A stretch of DNA of 64,000 nucleotides from UBA3839 sp902776985 (GTDB lineage Bacteria; Bacteroidota; Bacteroidia; Bacteroidales; Bacteroidaceae): positions 5,651 to 69,650 of the forward strand of contig CACYSD010000021.1 in assembly GCA_902776985.1 (NCBI GenBank), given 5' to 3'. A program made the translations under genes and the position numbers. The number at the start of each line of letters is the position of its first letter. Within the stretch, counting starts at the first letter, position 1. The notes beneath the pieces are model-generated. The model worked only from the letters and a program-made list of their open reading frames with translations. It ran no database searches and was not told the origin of the DNA. Shown here piece after piece: positions 1 through 9,183 of this stretch.

Positions 1-1241
1 TCATATTTCTCGATACGTGCATAGAGCTTGGCAAACTCATCTTCATCAACTCCCTCACGGGTCATACGGTTGAGATCAAGCACCATGCCGTACATTCGCT
101 GTATACGTATGCCAAAGAGGACAATTTCCTGTTGAGCCATATAAACAGAGATTTCTGGTGTCTTCATCAATCCACTGGCAATATAACGCAAGCGAGTATC
201 CTCTTCTTCACCATCGGGTTTAGTAGCAATCACCTTGCATACGAGTTTCTCGATGCTCGGGATAAACCATATAAGGATTCCTGTATTGATAAGGTTGAAG
301 CAGGTATGGAAAGCTGCAAGTACGAAACTCAGTTTAGCGGCATTAGCTGCAAACGCTACTTCTCCCACTACTTCCTTCTGCATGTCCACATCGTAGCCAG
401 CAAAAGAGCATACCAAATTCACAAATGGGCGGAAGAAGATGAGCACCCAAACCACACCGAAGACATTAAAGAACATATGTGCAAAGGCTGCTCGACGCGC
501 CTGGGTACCTGCCGACAGAGCAACGATATTTGAAGTGACGGTTGTACCGATATTCTCTCCCATGACGAGGGCAATACCCTGATAAATGGGAAGTACTCCG
601 CTCGAACAAAGAATCATAGTAATTGCCATTACCGCTGCTGATGACTGGACGCACATAGTCAGCACTCCACCTATAAGCAGGAAGAGCAATGTAGTGAGGA
701 AGCTATGAGGATCGAAGCTTGAGAAGAACTGCAGCAAAACCTCATTCTCTCCGAGATTCATATCCACTCCCGTTTGACGCAAAGTACCCAATCCGAGAAT
801 CATGAATGCCACACCAAAGATAAAATCTCCAATGGTACGGCGTTTCTTATTATAAATTAGAATTATCGCGGCAACAAAAGCAGGATAGACCATCGTTGTG
901 ATATTGAAGGTGAATCCTGCAGACATAATCCATGCCGTAAGCGTGGTACCGATATTGGCACCCATGATAACGCTGATAGCCTGAGCCAATGTCAGAAGTC
1001 CTGCACTGACGAACGACACCGTCATTACCGTGGTGGCTGTAGAACTCTGAACGGCTGCAGTCACACCCATACCGGTCAGCATACCTGTGAAGCGGTTGGT
1101 GGTCATTGCACCCAAAACGTGTCGCAGTTGAGGTCCGGCCATTTTCTGCAGGGCATCACTCATGGTTTTCATACCGAACATCAACAGCGCCAGCGAACCA
1201 AGTAACTGAAAAACTGTTATCCAGATAGATTGAGTCTCCAT
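1..1241 (-). CDS. Na/Pi cotransporter family protein (partial, C-terminus off window)
   Basis: The frame opens at ATG 1241 and runs off the left edge, so only about 413 N-terminal residues are present. Translation shows the two inverted repeats of the Na+/phosphate cotransporter (NptA/PNaS) family. The first repeat has QSSTATT followed by GANIGTT, and the second has QSSAAV followed by GENIGTT. These QSS motifs line the substrate path in the family. Long hydrophobic stretches separate them, as expected for an inner-membrane transporter importing phosphate with sodium. Many family members carry a C-terminal PhoU-like domain; whether this one does cannot be seen here. A well-formed promoter lies just upstream on the same strand. 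The gene is divergent from the SSS symporter. Confidence 0.88.
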   Translation of the reverse strand, partial: METQSIWITVFQLLGSLALLMFGMKTMSDALQKMAGPQLRHVLGAMTTNRFTGMLTGMGVTAAVQSSTATTVMTVSFVSAGLLTLAQAISVIMGANIGTTLTAWIMSAGFTFNITTMVYPAFVAAIILIYNKKRRTIGDFIFGVAFMILGLGTLRQTGVDMNLGENEVLLQFFSSFDPHSFLTTLLFLLIGGVLTMCVQSSAAVMAITMILCSSGVLPIYQGIALVMGENIGTTVTSNIVALSAGTQARRAAFAHMFFNVFGVVWVLIFFRPFVNLVCSFAGYDVDMQKEVVGEVAFAANAAKLSFVLAAFHTCFNLINTGILIWFIPSIEKLVCKVIATKPDGEEEDTRLRYIASGLMKTPEISVYMAQQEIVLFGIRIQRMYGMVLDLNRMTREGVDEDEFAKLYARIEKY

Positions 1242-1286
1242 AAATAACAAATAATGTATAGTTAGTAGATTTCTCTCTTTCTGCTC

Positions 1287-1317
1287 CAAAATTACAACAA
1301 ATTCAACTAACACCAAA
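1287..1317 (-). promoter_or_regulatory. Bacteroidetes-type promoter for the Na/Pi cotransporter gene
   Basis: Read on the minus strand, TTTG (1317-1314) is followed by a 19-nt spacer and TAATTTTG (1294-1287), matching the -33 TTTG / -7 TAnnTTTG consensus exactly. The predicted start site is near 1282, giving a leader of about 40 nt. Confidence 0.75.
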
Positions 1318-1368
1318 AAAAAACGGCGATTAAGATTGCATTGCCGCAAAAAAAACGCAAAAAAACGC

Positions 1369-1376
1369 TATCTTTG
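1369..1376 (+). promoter_or_regulatory. -7 element (TATCTTTG) ahead of the SSS symporter
   Basis: TATCTTTG matches TAnnTTTG. No TTTG is present at the usual distance upstream; the nearest TTG, at 1341-1343, is 25 nt away. This is therefore a half-match, with a leader of about 40 nt to ATG 1421. Confidence 0.35.
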
Positions 1377-1420
1377 CACTCAAATGCACAATCTGTTTTA
1401 TTTTTTTGTTTTATTATGAT

Positions 1421-2851
1421 ATGCTAATTATCACAACCATATTGATTTACTTCGGTGTACTCTACGGCATTTCGCTTCTTACTGGTCGCGGAGGCAACGA
1501 TGCCTTCTTCCGCGGCAACAGGAAATCGCCCTGGCCTCTAGTATCATTCGGTATGATCGGAGCAAGCATATCAGGAGTAACCTTTGTCAGCGTTCCGGGT
1601 ATGATATTAGATTCCGACATGACCTATCTGCAGATGTGCATGGGATTCTTTTTCGGTTATCTTATTGTGGCGTTTGTACTTCTGCCTCTCTACTACAAGC
1701 ATAATGTCACCAGCATCTACGGATATCTCGACACAAGGATAGGGTCTGCAAGCCGCAAGACCGGTGCATGGTTTTTCATCATCAGTAAGTTGATGGGGTC
1801 GGCAGCAAAGCTCTATCTTGTCTGTACAATCCTGCATGAAGCACTCCACCTGCCGTTTGCAGTCACAGTAGTGGCCACTCTGCTCCTAATCTGGCTCTAC
1901 ACCCATCGCGGAGGCATACGCACAATTGTATGGACAGACGCACTACAGACGTTGTGCATGCTTGGCGCACTCATGATGATACTCATACATGTAGGAAGCA
2001 GCATGAATCTCGATTTAGGGGGGATGACCGAACTCATACAATTCGATAAGCACAGCCGCATATTCGAATTTTCCGATTGGAGCAGCCGTCAGCATTTCGT
2101 GAAGCAGTTTCTCAGCGGCATATTCATTGTGATAGTGATGACAGGACTGGACCAGGACATGATGCAGAAGAATCTCACCTGCAGCACTTTACGCAACGGG
2201 CAGAAGAACCTCTGTTGCTATGGCATTCTCTTCCTTCCGGTCAATTTCTTGTTTCTTGCCCTAGGTATTATTCTTACCCATTTCTACTCAGTCCAAGGAT
2301 TGTCGTTGCCTGAACAAAGCGACAGTATTCTGCCACAAATCGTAACAACGGGACTTTTGGGTGAAGGCACCCTGATTCTTTTCACCATAGGCATCATAGC
2401 AGCCGCATTCTCCAGTGCCGATTCAGCATTGACGGCACTGACTACAAGTTATTGTATTGACATATTGGAAGACTCCGACAACGAAAAACGCCGTCGCAGG
2501 GTACATCTTTGCATGATGGCACTATTCGTGTTGTTTGTTATGCTCTTTCACCTGCTGAACAACCGCAGTGTGATTGACCTCATCTACACCCTTGTAAGCT
2601 ACACCTATGGTCCGTTGCTCGGATTGTTTGCCTTTGCCATTTGCACTCACCGCAAACCTGATGCGCAAATTGTACCTTGGGTTGCAATAGCATCGCCGCT
2701 AATCTGCTACACCATAGACCTCGCCTCGCAGCATCTGTGGAACTACAACTTCGGCTACGAATTGCTTATCTTCAACGGCTTGCTTACGTATTTCGGGCTT
2801 CACATCAAATCCCGAAAAGTCACATACAAAACAAAAGCTCAAAAAAAATAA
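1421..2851 (+). CDS. Sodium:solute symporter (SSS family)
   Basis: A 476-residue polytopic membrane protein with about 13 hydrophobic segments. The signature stretch AAFSSADSALTALTTSY near residue 340 is the SSS-family motif in the helix that contributes to Na+ coordination. An early GASISGVTFVSVPG segment matches the family's first core helix. Members import sugars, amino acids, pantothenate or similar solutes with Na+; the substrate cannot be read from sequence. The frame could open at TTG 1406, but ATG 1421 places the first hydrophobic helix right after the initiator and is preferred. The gene stands alone, divergent from the Na/Pi gene and followed by a fresh promoter for pepD. Confidence 0.88.
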   Translation: MLIITTILIYFGVLYGISLLTGRGGNDAFFRGNRKSPWPLVSFGMIGASISGVTFVSVPGMILDSDMTYLQMCMGFFFGYLIVAFVLLPLYYKHNVTSIYGYLDTRIGSASRKTGAWFFIISKLMGSAAKLYLVCTILHEALHLPFAVTVVATLLLIWLYTHRGGIRTIVWTDALQTLCMLGALMMILIHVGSSMNLDLGGMTELIQFDKHSRIFEFSDWSSRQHFVKQFLSGIFIVIVMTGLDQDMMQKNLTCSTLRNGQKNLCCYGILFLPVNFLFLALGIILTHFYSVQGLSLPEQSDSILPQIVTTGLLGEGTLILFTIGIIAAAFSSADSALTALTTSYCIDILEDSDNEKRRRRVHLCMMALFVLFVMLFHLLNNRSVIDLIYTLVSYTYGPLLGLFAFAICTHRKPDAQIVPWVAIASPLICYTIDLASQHLWNYNFGYELLIFNGLLTYFGLHIKSRKVTYKTKAQKK

Positions 2852-2859
2852 AAGATTTT

Positions 2860-2892
2860 TTTGCATATAGTTATAAAAAAATACTACATTTG
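2860..2892 (+). promoter_or_regulatory. Bacteroidetes-type promoter for the pepD operon
   Basis: TTTG (2860-2863), a 21-nt spacer, then TACATTTG (2885-2892). The predicted start is near 2898, about 50 nt before the pepD ATG. It probably drives pepD-merR-malQ-DUF5715, which are tightly packed. Confidence 0.75.
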
Positions 2893-2949
2893 TAGGTTAA
2901 ACAAAAAAATCACAAAAAATATCAGCTATACACATACAAATATAACACT

Positions 2950-4401
2950 ATGGAAATACATGAACTAAAACCTCAGATTGTCTGGCGTAACTTCTATGCT
3001 CTCACACAAATTCCCCGTCCTTCGGGTCACACAGAGCAGGTAGCAAACTATCTTGTTGACTTCGCAAAGAAGAATAGTGCTGAGGCACACATCGACGAGG
3101 CCGGCAACGTGGTGATGCGCAAAGCTGCCACTCCAGGCTATGAGAACCGTCCCATCGTAGTGCTGCAAGCCCACATGGACATGGTACCACAGAAAGTAAA
3201 AGAATCTGATCACAATTTCGAAACTGATCCTATCCTAACATACATCGATGGCGAATGGGTACGTGCCAAGGGCACTACTCTCGGAAGCGACGACGGAATG
3301 GGGGTTGCCGCAGCCATGGCTGTGATTGAAGACAAAGACGTTGTGCACGGTCCTCTTGAGGTATTGATTACCAAAGACGAGGAAACCGGCATGTATGGTG
3401 CCTTCGGTCTGAAAGCCGGTGAGCTTCAGGGGAAATACCTTCTCAACCTCGACAGTGAGACTGAGGGTGAAATCACAATCGGTTGTGCAGGCGGTATGGA
3501 CGTGGTATGCACAATGGATTATCAGCCACTCAATATCGATGCTGAGAACATGACAGCAATGCGTATCCAAATGAAGGGATTGCGCGGAGGTCACTCAGGG
3601 CTGGAGATCAATGAAGGTCGTGCCAATGCAAACAAACTTATGGCACGCCTGCTTTTCGCCGCCATTGGCACAGAAAGCGCTTGGCTCTGCTCTTGGAACG
3701 GAGGCAACATGCGCAACGCTATTCCCCGTGAAGGCGAAGCAGTTGTTGTTGTACCCAACGGCAAAGTGGCGCAACTCGAAGAGCTTGTTGCCAAGTGCCG
3801 TGATTTATTCAACAAGGAATTTGAGGAAATCGAGCATGGCAACATTGAACTCACAGTAGAAGCTTGCGACGTACCCGCCACAGCAGTACCTGCAGAAATT
3901 CAGCAGAATCTCATCAACGCAGTTATGGCTGCCCATGACGGAGTACTTCGCTTCATTCCAACTATTCCAGAGATTGTGGAGACTTCTTCCAACCTCGCCA
4001 TCATCCACATCGGTGACGGACATGCAGAGATTTCCATCCTTGCCCGTAGTGCTGTGGACAGCATGAAGCTCTGGCTTTGCAATTCGCTGCGCGCTTGCTT
4101 CTCCATGGCAGGCATGAAGGTTAAGTTCGAAGGCGGCTACAGCGGCTGGCAGCCAAATACCAAGTCTGCCCTTGTTGCAACAATGTCGGAGGTTTACAAC
4201 AAAATGTACGGCAAAAAGCCACTTGTGCAAGTTTGCCATGCAGGACTTGAATGTGGTATAATCGGAGTCAACTATCCAGACATGGATATGGCTTCATTCG
4301 GTCCCACACTCCGTTCTCCTCACACTCCCGACGAGCGTTGTCATATCCCTTCTGTTGAAAAGTTCTACAACTATATCATAGAGCTTCTGAAAACTCTTTA
4401 A
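2950..4401 (+). CDS. pepD: Aminoacyl-histidine dipeptidase (beta-Ala-His dipeptidase, M20C)
   Basis: A 483-residue cytosolic metallopeptidase of family M20C, the usual length for PepD. It hydrolyses Xaa-His and other dipeptides. Visible metal and catalytic motifs are QAHMDMVPQK (His75, Asp77), TTLGSDDGMG (bridging Asp near 114-115) and KDEETGMYG (Glu144/Glu145). RGGHSGLEI marks the dimerisation/lid domain, and a C-terminal CHAGLECG stretch supplies further ligands. There is no signal peptide. It begins an apparent operon, with merR following after 14 nt. Confidence 0.93.
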   Translation: MEIHELKPQIVWRNFYALTQIPRPSGHTEQVANYLVDFAKKNSAEAHIDEAGNVVMRKAATPGYENRPIVVLQAHMDMVPQKVKESDHNFETDPILTYIDGEWVRAKGTTLGSDDGMGVAAAMAVIEDKDVVHGPLEVLITKDEETGMYGAFGLKAGELQGKYLLNLDSETEGEITIGCAGGMDVVCTMDYQPLNIDAENMTAMRIQMKGLRGGHSGLEINEGRANANKLMARLLFAAIGTESAWLCSWNGGNMRNAIPREGEAVVVVPNGKVAQLEELVAKCRDLFNKEFEEIEHGNIELTVEACDVPATAVPAEIQQNLINAVMAAHDGVLRFIPTIPEIVETSSNLAIIHIGDGHAEISILARSAVDSMKLWLCNSLRACFSMAGMKVKFEGGYSGWQPNTKSALVATMSEVYNKMYGKKPLVQVCHAGLECGIIGVNYPDMDMASFGPTLRSPHTPDERCHIPSVEKFYNYIIELLKTL

Positions 4402-4415
4402 ATCACAATCATCTC

Positions 4416-4763
4416 ATGGCTCTAAACACTAATAAAGAACTGAAACTCTTCTACTCCATCAGTGAAGTAGCAAAGATGTTTAACGTGAGCGAAACCTTGC
4501 TGCGTTTTTGGGAGAAGGAATTTCCCAACATTAAACCTCGCAAGGCTGGTCGCGGCATCCGACAGTACTCGAAAGACGATATCGAGGAGGTTCGAAGTGT
4601 GTACCATCTTGTTAAGGAACGCGGAATGACTCTCGAGGGAGCACGTACTGCATTGAAGCACGACAAAGGCAGCACGAACAAACAAATCGAAGTCATTGAG
4701 CGCTTAAAAAGCATACGTGATGAACTACAATCAATAAATAAAGAACTTAACACCTTAGTTTGA
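4416..4763 (+). CDS. MerR-family transcriptional regulator
   Basis: A 115-residue protein with an N-terminal winged HTH of MerR type: YSISEVAKMFNVSETLLRFWEKEFP, then a wing region with RGIRQYSKDDIEEV, and a C-terminal coiled-coil stretch from about residue 85 (KQIEVIERLKSIRDELQSINKEL). MerR proteins dimerise through such a coil and usually activate promoters by DNA untwisting. There is no effector domain and no cysteine cluster, so no ligand can be suggested. It lies between pepD (14 nt upstream) and malQ (5 nt downstream). That arrangement suggests co-transcription and possibly control of its own operon. Confidence 0.85.
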   Translation: MALNTNKELKLFYSISEVAKMFNVSETLLRFWEKEFPNIKPRKAGRGIRQYSKDDIEEVRSVYHLVKERGMTLEGARTALKHDKGSTNKQIEVIERLKSIRDELQSINKELNTLV

Positions 4764-4768
4764 TCTCC

Positions 4769-7504
4769 ATGAAATTTCATTTTGCAATAGAATACCACAC
4801 ACAGTGGGGTGAAGACCTTCGCCTTCACATTGGTGACAAAGTTTATGCTCTCACCACATACGACGGATGTCAATGGAGTACCGACCTGGAGTTTACAACA
4901 AAAGACTTCTGTACCACATTGAAGTATCAATACGCTCTGTACCGCAATGATAAGTTGGTATGGACAGAATGGGAACTGGCTCCGCACGAAGTCTGCCTGA
5001 CCACCAAGCGCAACAACCGTACAGTGACTGACGACAACAGTTCTTTTGTGCTTACTGACACATGGCGTCCCATTCCTGATGACCTGCCGCTCTTCTCGGC
5101 AGCATTTACCGACGGAGTGGCTTATCACAAACGTGTAAGCACTTCTGAGATTCCTTCTTTCAACAAGACACTTCAGCTTCGCATCACAGAACCGCACCTT
5201 TTGCGCAACCAGCATCTTGCCATCTGTGGCAATGCCACACAAATCGGCAACTGGGAGAAACCTGTACGCCTCAATCTCACAGGATTGCAGGAATGGTCTA
5301 TCAACATTGATGCCAATGAGATATTCCGTCCTCTTGAATACAAATATGTTATAGTTGACGATGCCGACAATATAGAAGTCTGGGAGGAAGGTCCCAACCG
5401 CATCATCACCTCGCTGACTCTGCAAAACGGACAGACATGGGTGAAGACCGACAATGCAGCACGTTTCAACCTTCGCGGATGGAAGTGTGCAGGTGTGGTC
5501 ATCCCTGTATTCTCGCTCCGCACAGAGAAGAGCTACGGAATCGGAGATTTCGGTGACCTCAAGGATATGATTCACTGGGCTGCATCGGTAGGAATGCATG
5601 CGTTGCAGATTTTGCCTATCAACGACACCATGATGACCGGTTCCTGGCAGGATTCCTATCCCTACAACTCCATTTCCATCTATGCCTTCCACCCCATCTA
5701 CTGCGACATCAATGTCCTTCCACAGCTTGAAGACCGTCTGCAGATGGAGAAATTCATGATGAAGCAGCAGAGTCTGAACGCACTCGACAAGGTGGACTAT
5801 GAGAAAGTGCTCAAACTGAAAATGAAATATCTCAAACTTGCCTATGAGCAGGAAGGGAAGCAAGTGCTGGCTTCAGCAGACTATAAAGCCTATTTCGAGA
5901 ACAATAAAGACTGGCTGGTGCCCTATGCTGCATTCTGTCATCTTCGCGACACCTTCGGGACTCCTGACTTTTCACAGTGGGGCAAGTATAGCACATTCGA
6001 CCGCACTGCTGTTAACCGTCTGTGTTCGCCACGAGGAAAGAACCATCACGACATCGCCTTCCATTACTACATACAGTACAAGCTGCACCTTCAGCTCACC
6101 GATGTGCATGAGACAGCGAAAAAAGCTGGTATCATCATAAAGGGCGATATTCCAATTGGTATTTCCCGCACAAGTGTGGAAGCATGGGCAGAACCACAAT
6201 ACTTCAACCTCAACTCCCAGGCGGGTGCCCCACCCGATGACTTCTCAGTAAACGGACAGAACTGGGGATTCCCAACCTACAACTGGGATGTGATGCTTGC
6301 CGACGGCTGCAGCTGGTGGGTACGTCGTATGCGCAAGATGGCTGAGTATTTCGATGCATACCGCATTGACCATGTGCTCGGTTTCTTCCGCATCTGGGAC
6401 ATTCCACTTCACAGCGTACACGGTCTTTTGGGACAATTCTCACCATCCATGCCAATGAGCCAGAGCGAGATTGAGAGCTATGGATTGCAGTTTGATCGCG
6501 AACGCATGACCAAGCCCTACATTACCGACGACGTACTCTTCGGAATCTTCGGCTACAGGGCAGAACTGGTGAAGACTCTCTACCTGCAGCCATGCAACGG
6601 AGAAATGGGCAACCCTCAACTGGATTTGTTCAATGTCTTCGGAGGATCGAACTCGTTCTACAGCATGAAGCCAGAGTTCGACACTCAGCGCAAGATAGAG
6701 GCAGCCTTTGCATCAAAGACAGAAAAGGAAGACCTTGATCTTCGCGACGGTCTGTACGCATTGGTCAGCAACGTCCTCTTCGTTGTCGACCGTCACAACC
6801 AGCAGATGTATCACCCACGCATCTCTGCTCAGTTCGACTATTCTTACAAGTACCTGAGCGACCAGCAAAAGCAGGCATTCAACAATCTTTACAACGATTA
6901 TTTCTATCGCCGTCACAACCAGTTCTGGTACAACGAAGCGATGAAGAAACTGCCTCGTCTTACTCAATCCACACGCATGCTTGTCTGTGCTGAAGACCTC
7001 GGCATGGTACCCGACTGCGTAGCATGGGTTATGGAGCAGTTGCGCATCCTCAGCCTTGAGATTCAGACCATGCCTAAGGCTGTTGGAATGCCGTTTGGCG
7101 ACTTGTCGAAGAACCCATACCGTTCAGTTGCCACAATCTCCACCCATGACATGCCTACCATGCGTGGATGGTGGGACGAAGACGAAGAACGTGCACAGCA
7201 GTTCTACAACCATGCTCTTCAGATTGACGGCATCGCCCCTCATCCACTTCCAGGATGGCTTGCAGAAGAGATAGTCAATCGTCACCTATACAGTCCATCC
7301 ATGCTCTGCCTACTGTCGATTCAAGACTGGTTGGCTATCGATGAGTCCCTGCGCAACAAGGATGCGGCAAGCGAACGTATCAACATCCCCGCCAATCCAC
7401 GTCACTACTGGCGTTGGCGTATGCATCTGACTATTGAGAAGCTACAGGGATGCGACAATTTCAATGATCACGTACGTACAATGATTCAGCGTAGTGGAAG
7501 ATAA
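4769..7504 (+). CDS. malQ: 4-alpha-glucanotransferase with N-terminal starch-binding domains (GH77)
   Basis: This enzyme disproportionates malto-oligosaccharides by transferring alpha-1,4-glucan segments, feeding glucans to phosphorylase. The 911-residue protein is the long, plant DPE2-like form. Two CBM20-type beta-sandwich regions occupy roughly residues 1-110 and 125-235 (note GNATQIGNWEKP and PLEYKYVIVD). A GH77 catalytic barrel follows. DAYRIDHVLGFFRIW near residue 530 holds the nucleophile Asp, VCAEDLGMVP near 739 the acid/base Glu, and STHDMPTMRGWW the conserved His-Asp pair. A TTG at 4760 is in frame, but ATG 4769 gives the family-like MKFHF start. There is no signal peptide, so it is cytosolic. 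The glgP and glgA genes are 36-40 kb away in the window. Confidence 0.93.
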   Translation: MKFHFAIEYHTQWGEDLRLHIGDKVYALTTYDGCQWSTDLEFTTKDFCTTLKYQYALYRNDKLVWTEWELAPHEVCLTTKRNNRTVTDDNSSFVLTDTWRPIPDDLPLFSAAFTDGVAYHKRVSTSEIPSFNKTLQLRITEPHLLRNQHLAICGNATQIGNWEKPVRLNLTGLQEWSINIDANEIFRPLEYKYVIVDDADNIEVWEEGPNRIITSLTLQNGQTWVKTDNAARFNLRGWKCAGVVIPVFSLRTEKSYGIGDFGDLKDMIHWAASVGMHALQILPINDTMMTGSWQDSYPYNSISIYAFHPIYCDINVLPQLEDRLQMEKFMMKQQSLNALDKVDYEKVLKLKMKYLKLAYEQEGKQVLASADYKAYFENNKDWLVPYAAFCHLRDTFGTPDFSQWGKYSTFDRTAVNRLCSPRGKNHHDIAFHYYIQYKLHLQLTDVHETAKKAGIIIKGDIPIGISRTSVEAWAEPQYFNLNSQAGAPPDDFSVNGQNWGFPTYNWDVMLADGCSWWVRRMRKMAEYFDAYRIDHVLGFFRIWDIPLHSVHGLLGQFSPSMPMSQSEIESYGLQFDRERMTKPYITDDVLFGIFGYRAELVKTLYLQPCNGEMGNPQLDLFNVFGGSNSFYSMKPEFDTQRKIEAAFASKTEKEDLDLRDGLYALVSNVLFVVDRHNQQMYHPRISAQFDYSYKYLSDQQKQAFNNLYNDYFYRRHNQFWYNEAMKKLPRLTQSTRMLVCAEDLGMVPDCVAWVMEQLRILSLEIQTMPKAVGMPFGDLSKNPYRSVATISTHDMPTMRGWWDEDEERAQQFYNHALQIDGIAPHPLPGWLAEEIVNRHLYSPSMLCLLSIQDWLAIDESLRNKDAASERINIPANPRHYWRWRMHLTIEKLQGCDNFNDHVRTMIQRSGR

Positions 7505-8390
7505 GAAACAAAATCCATATAACCAAAAGAAGTTCCTGCTTGTATTTGCCATAATAGTGGCAATACTTGCAGGACTTAATGCATTGTGCAATTTTGATGT
7601 CGCACCCTACCCTGTTGAGATTCAGAATGCAAAAAAACCAGCCAAATTCATTCTTCACCGGCCCGCTCCTGCTGATACGCTCAAGGTTGCGGTTCAGGCT
7701 AAAGAACCAGAGCCTATAACAATGTCCGACACCATGCCAGAACCTTTAACGCAAGACACTGTCTCAGCCAATACCATGGATAATAAAGAAGTAGTGGAAA
7801 GGTCTCTGGTTAAAAGGGCAGGCAGCAAGATGTGGAGTTACAAGGATTGTTTCAACGACGTACAAGATACTCAGATTGTTGTAGCCGAGGCAAACGGCAT
7901 CCGCCCTGTTACCTACCGCGAGGAACTTCAAACACTCGTAGAGAATAGCGAATTGGTTGACATCCGTTTCTTCCCGTTTTATGTGATAGACGAATTAACG
8001 AGTTCTGTGCCGCTTCTTGTGCCTAAGGCTCAAGATTTGCTCAACACCATTGCCATCAATTTCCTTGATTCGCTCCATTCCAAGGGCATGAAACCATATC
8101 TCCCTATCATCACGTCAGTGCTTCGCACCACAAATGATGTCCGCAAGTTGCAGCATGGGAACAAGAATGCAACAGAGAATTCATGTCACTGCTACGGCAC
8201 CACAATTGACATCACCTACCGCCGCTTCATGCCACTAACGGGGTCATTCGATGCAAAGGCTGCAACTACCCTTCACAACGAAGATCTGAAATTTGTACTT
8301 GCTGAAGTTCTCTACGACCTGCGGCTTGCCGGTCGCTGCTATGTAAAATACGAATACAAACAAGCTTGCTTCCACCTAACGGTCAGGTAA
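7494..8390 (+). CDS. DUF5715-like protein, possible membrane-anchored M15-type peptidase
   Basis: A 298-residue protein starting at GTG 7494 and overlapping the malQ end by 11 nt, so it is probably translationally coupled. One transmembrane segment (residues 12-32, FLLVFAIIVAILAGLNAL) anchors it with the rest outside the cytoplasm. A Pro/Thr-rich linker reaches to about residue 100. The C-terminal domain resembles M15/VanY peptidases: ITSVLRTTNDV (Arg211), then SCHCYGTTIDI (His232, Asp239) and a terminal CFHLTV (His294). These match the three zinc ligands and the SxHxxGxAxD signature of that family. A peptidoglycan-trimming role is an inference; I recall Bacteroidetes homologues named DUF5715. 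Its 3' end overlaps the convergent GH25 gene by 15 nt. Confidence 0.7.
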   Translation: MEDKKQNPYNQKKFLLVFAIIVAILAGLNALCNFDVAPYPVEIQNAKKPAKFILHRPAPADTLKVAVQAKEPEPITMSDTMPEPLTQDTVSANTMDNKEVVERSLVKRAGSKMWSYKDCFNDVQDTQIVVAEANGIRPVTYREELQTLVENSELVDIRFFPFYVIDELTSSVPLLVPKAQDLLNTIAINFLDSLHSKGMKPYLPIITSVLRTTNDVRKLQHGNKNATENSCHCYGTTIDITYRRFMPLTGSFDAKAATTLHNEDLKFVLAEVLYDLRLAGRCYVKYEYKQACFHLTVR

Positions 8391-9164
8391 AAGCAAATCT
8401 TCAAATTCACTTGAAGAACCGTTGAAGACATCAACATCAACATAACCGTTGATGCCGTCCACTTCGCCCACATCAGTATGCTGCCAGAAGGACCATTCGC
8501 CTTCATATTCGAGCTCCTTCACATAATAGTGGGCTATCCAGAATGGATATTTCTCAAACTCCTTACCGTCGAGGTATTTCTGTTTGTAAGCATAGGAAGC
8601 ATAGATAATTGGAATCACACCATAGTGCTTCTCCACCATCCTAAGCCATGTAAGCACTTCGCTGCGCAGTTTCTGAGGACCGTAACTGCATTCTACATCC
8701 ACTTCCACATCAAGCACTGGAGGCAGATCGCCTTCCTCCAGCCAAACCATTCGGCAGAAATACTCAGCCTGCCGTTTTGCCGAGCTTTTAGTTGAGAAGA
8801 AATGGTATGCACCACGCGCTATTCCGTGACGTTTAGCCTGGGCGAAATTGCTGTTGAAGAAATCATCGAATTTGTCTGCGCCCTCAGTAGCTTTGATAAA
8901 CACAAAACCCACTCTTCTTCCTCCCAATGTGGCAGCACCCACCTTATCCCAGTCTATTTCCTGTTGATAATGAGAGATGTCAAGACCTCTCACTTCGCCT
9001 GGAGGGAAATTTCCGTTCTCTGCAATAGCCTTGAGCCGGAACGAATATGGGCTTATAAATGAGCGGTAAAGGAAGAAAGCAAATCCAATTAGGACAACAA
9101 ACAAAAGCACCAACGACACCCTCTTCAAAGAGCGGTGCTGTTGGTGCCTTCGATAGTTTCTCAT
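8376..9164 (-). CDS. Glycoside hydrolase family 25 (lysozyme-type muramidase)
   Basis: A 262-residue protein with a basic N-terminus and one hydrophobic segment (about residues 17-36), consistent with a signal anchor. The GH25 fold is clear: RGLDISHYQQEIDW with the first catalytic-pocket Asp, VFIKATEG, ARGAYHFF, and PPVLDVEVD holding the Asp-x-Glu catalytic pair. The final WQHTDVGEVDGINGYVDVDVF strand is also typical. GH25 enzymes cut the MurNAc-GlcNAc bond of peptidoglycan. The gene follows pfp by 19 nt on the same strand and probably shares its transcript. It converges on the DUF5715 gene, itself a candidate peptidoglycan enzyme. Confidence 0.9.
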   Translation of the reverse strand: MRNYRRHQQHRSLKRVSLVLLFVVLIGFAFFLYRSFISPYSFRLKAIAENGNFPPGEVRGLDISHYQQEIDWDKVGAATLGGRRVGFVFIKATEGADKFDDFFNSNFAQAKRHGIARGAYHFFSTKSSAKRQAEYFCRMVWLEEGDLPPVLDVEVDVECSYGPQKLRSEVLTWLRMVEKHYGVIPIIYASYAYKQKYLDGKEFEKYPFWIAHYYVKELEYEGEWSFWQHTDVGEVDGINGYVDVDVFNGSSSEFEDLLLPDR

Positions 9165-9183
9165 ATAAAAATGTTTAAGCTCT

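Noticed and set aside
1406..1420. TTG start for the SSS symporter
   Set aside because: ATG 1421 is 15 nt downstream and gives the normal family N-terminus; the upstream codons add only FYYD-type residues.
4451..5863. Minus-strand open frame of 470 codons opposite malQ
   Set aside because: It is fully antisense to a gene with clear GH77 motifs, has Cys/His/Leu-rich composition typical of reversed codons and no recognisable domain.
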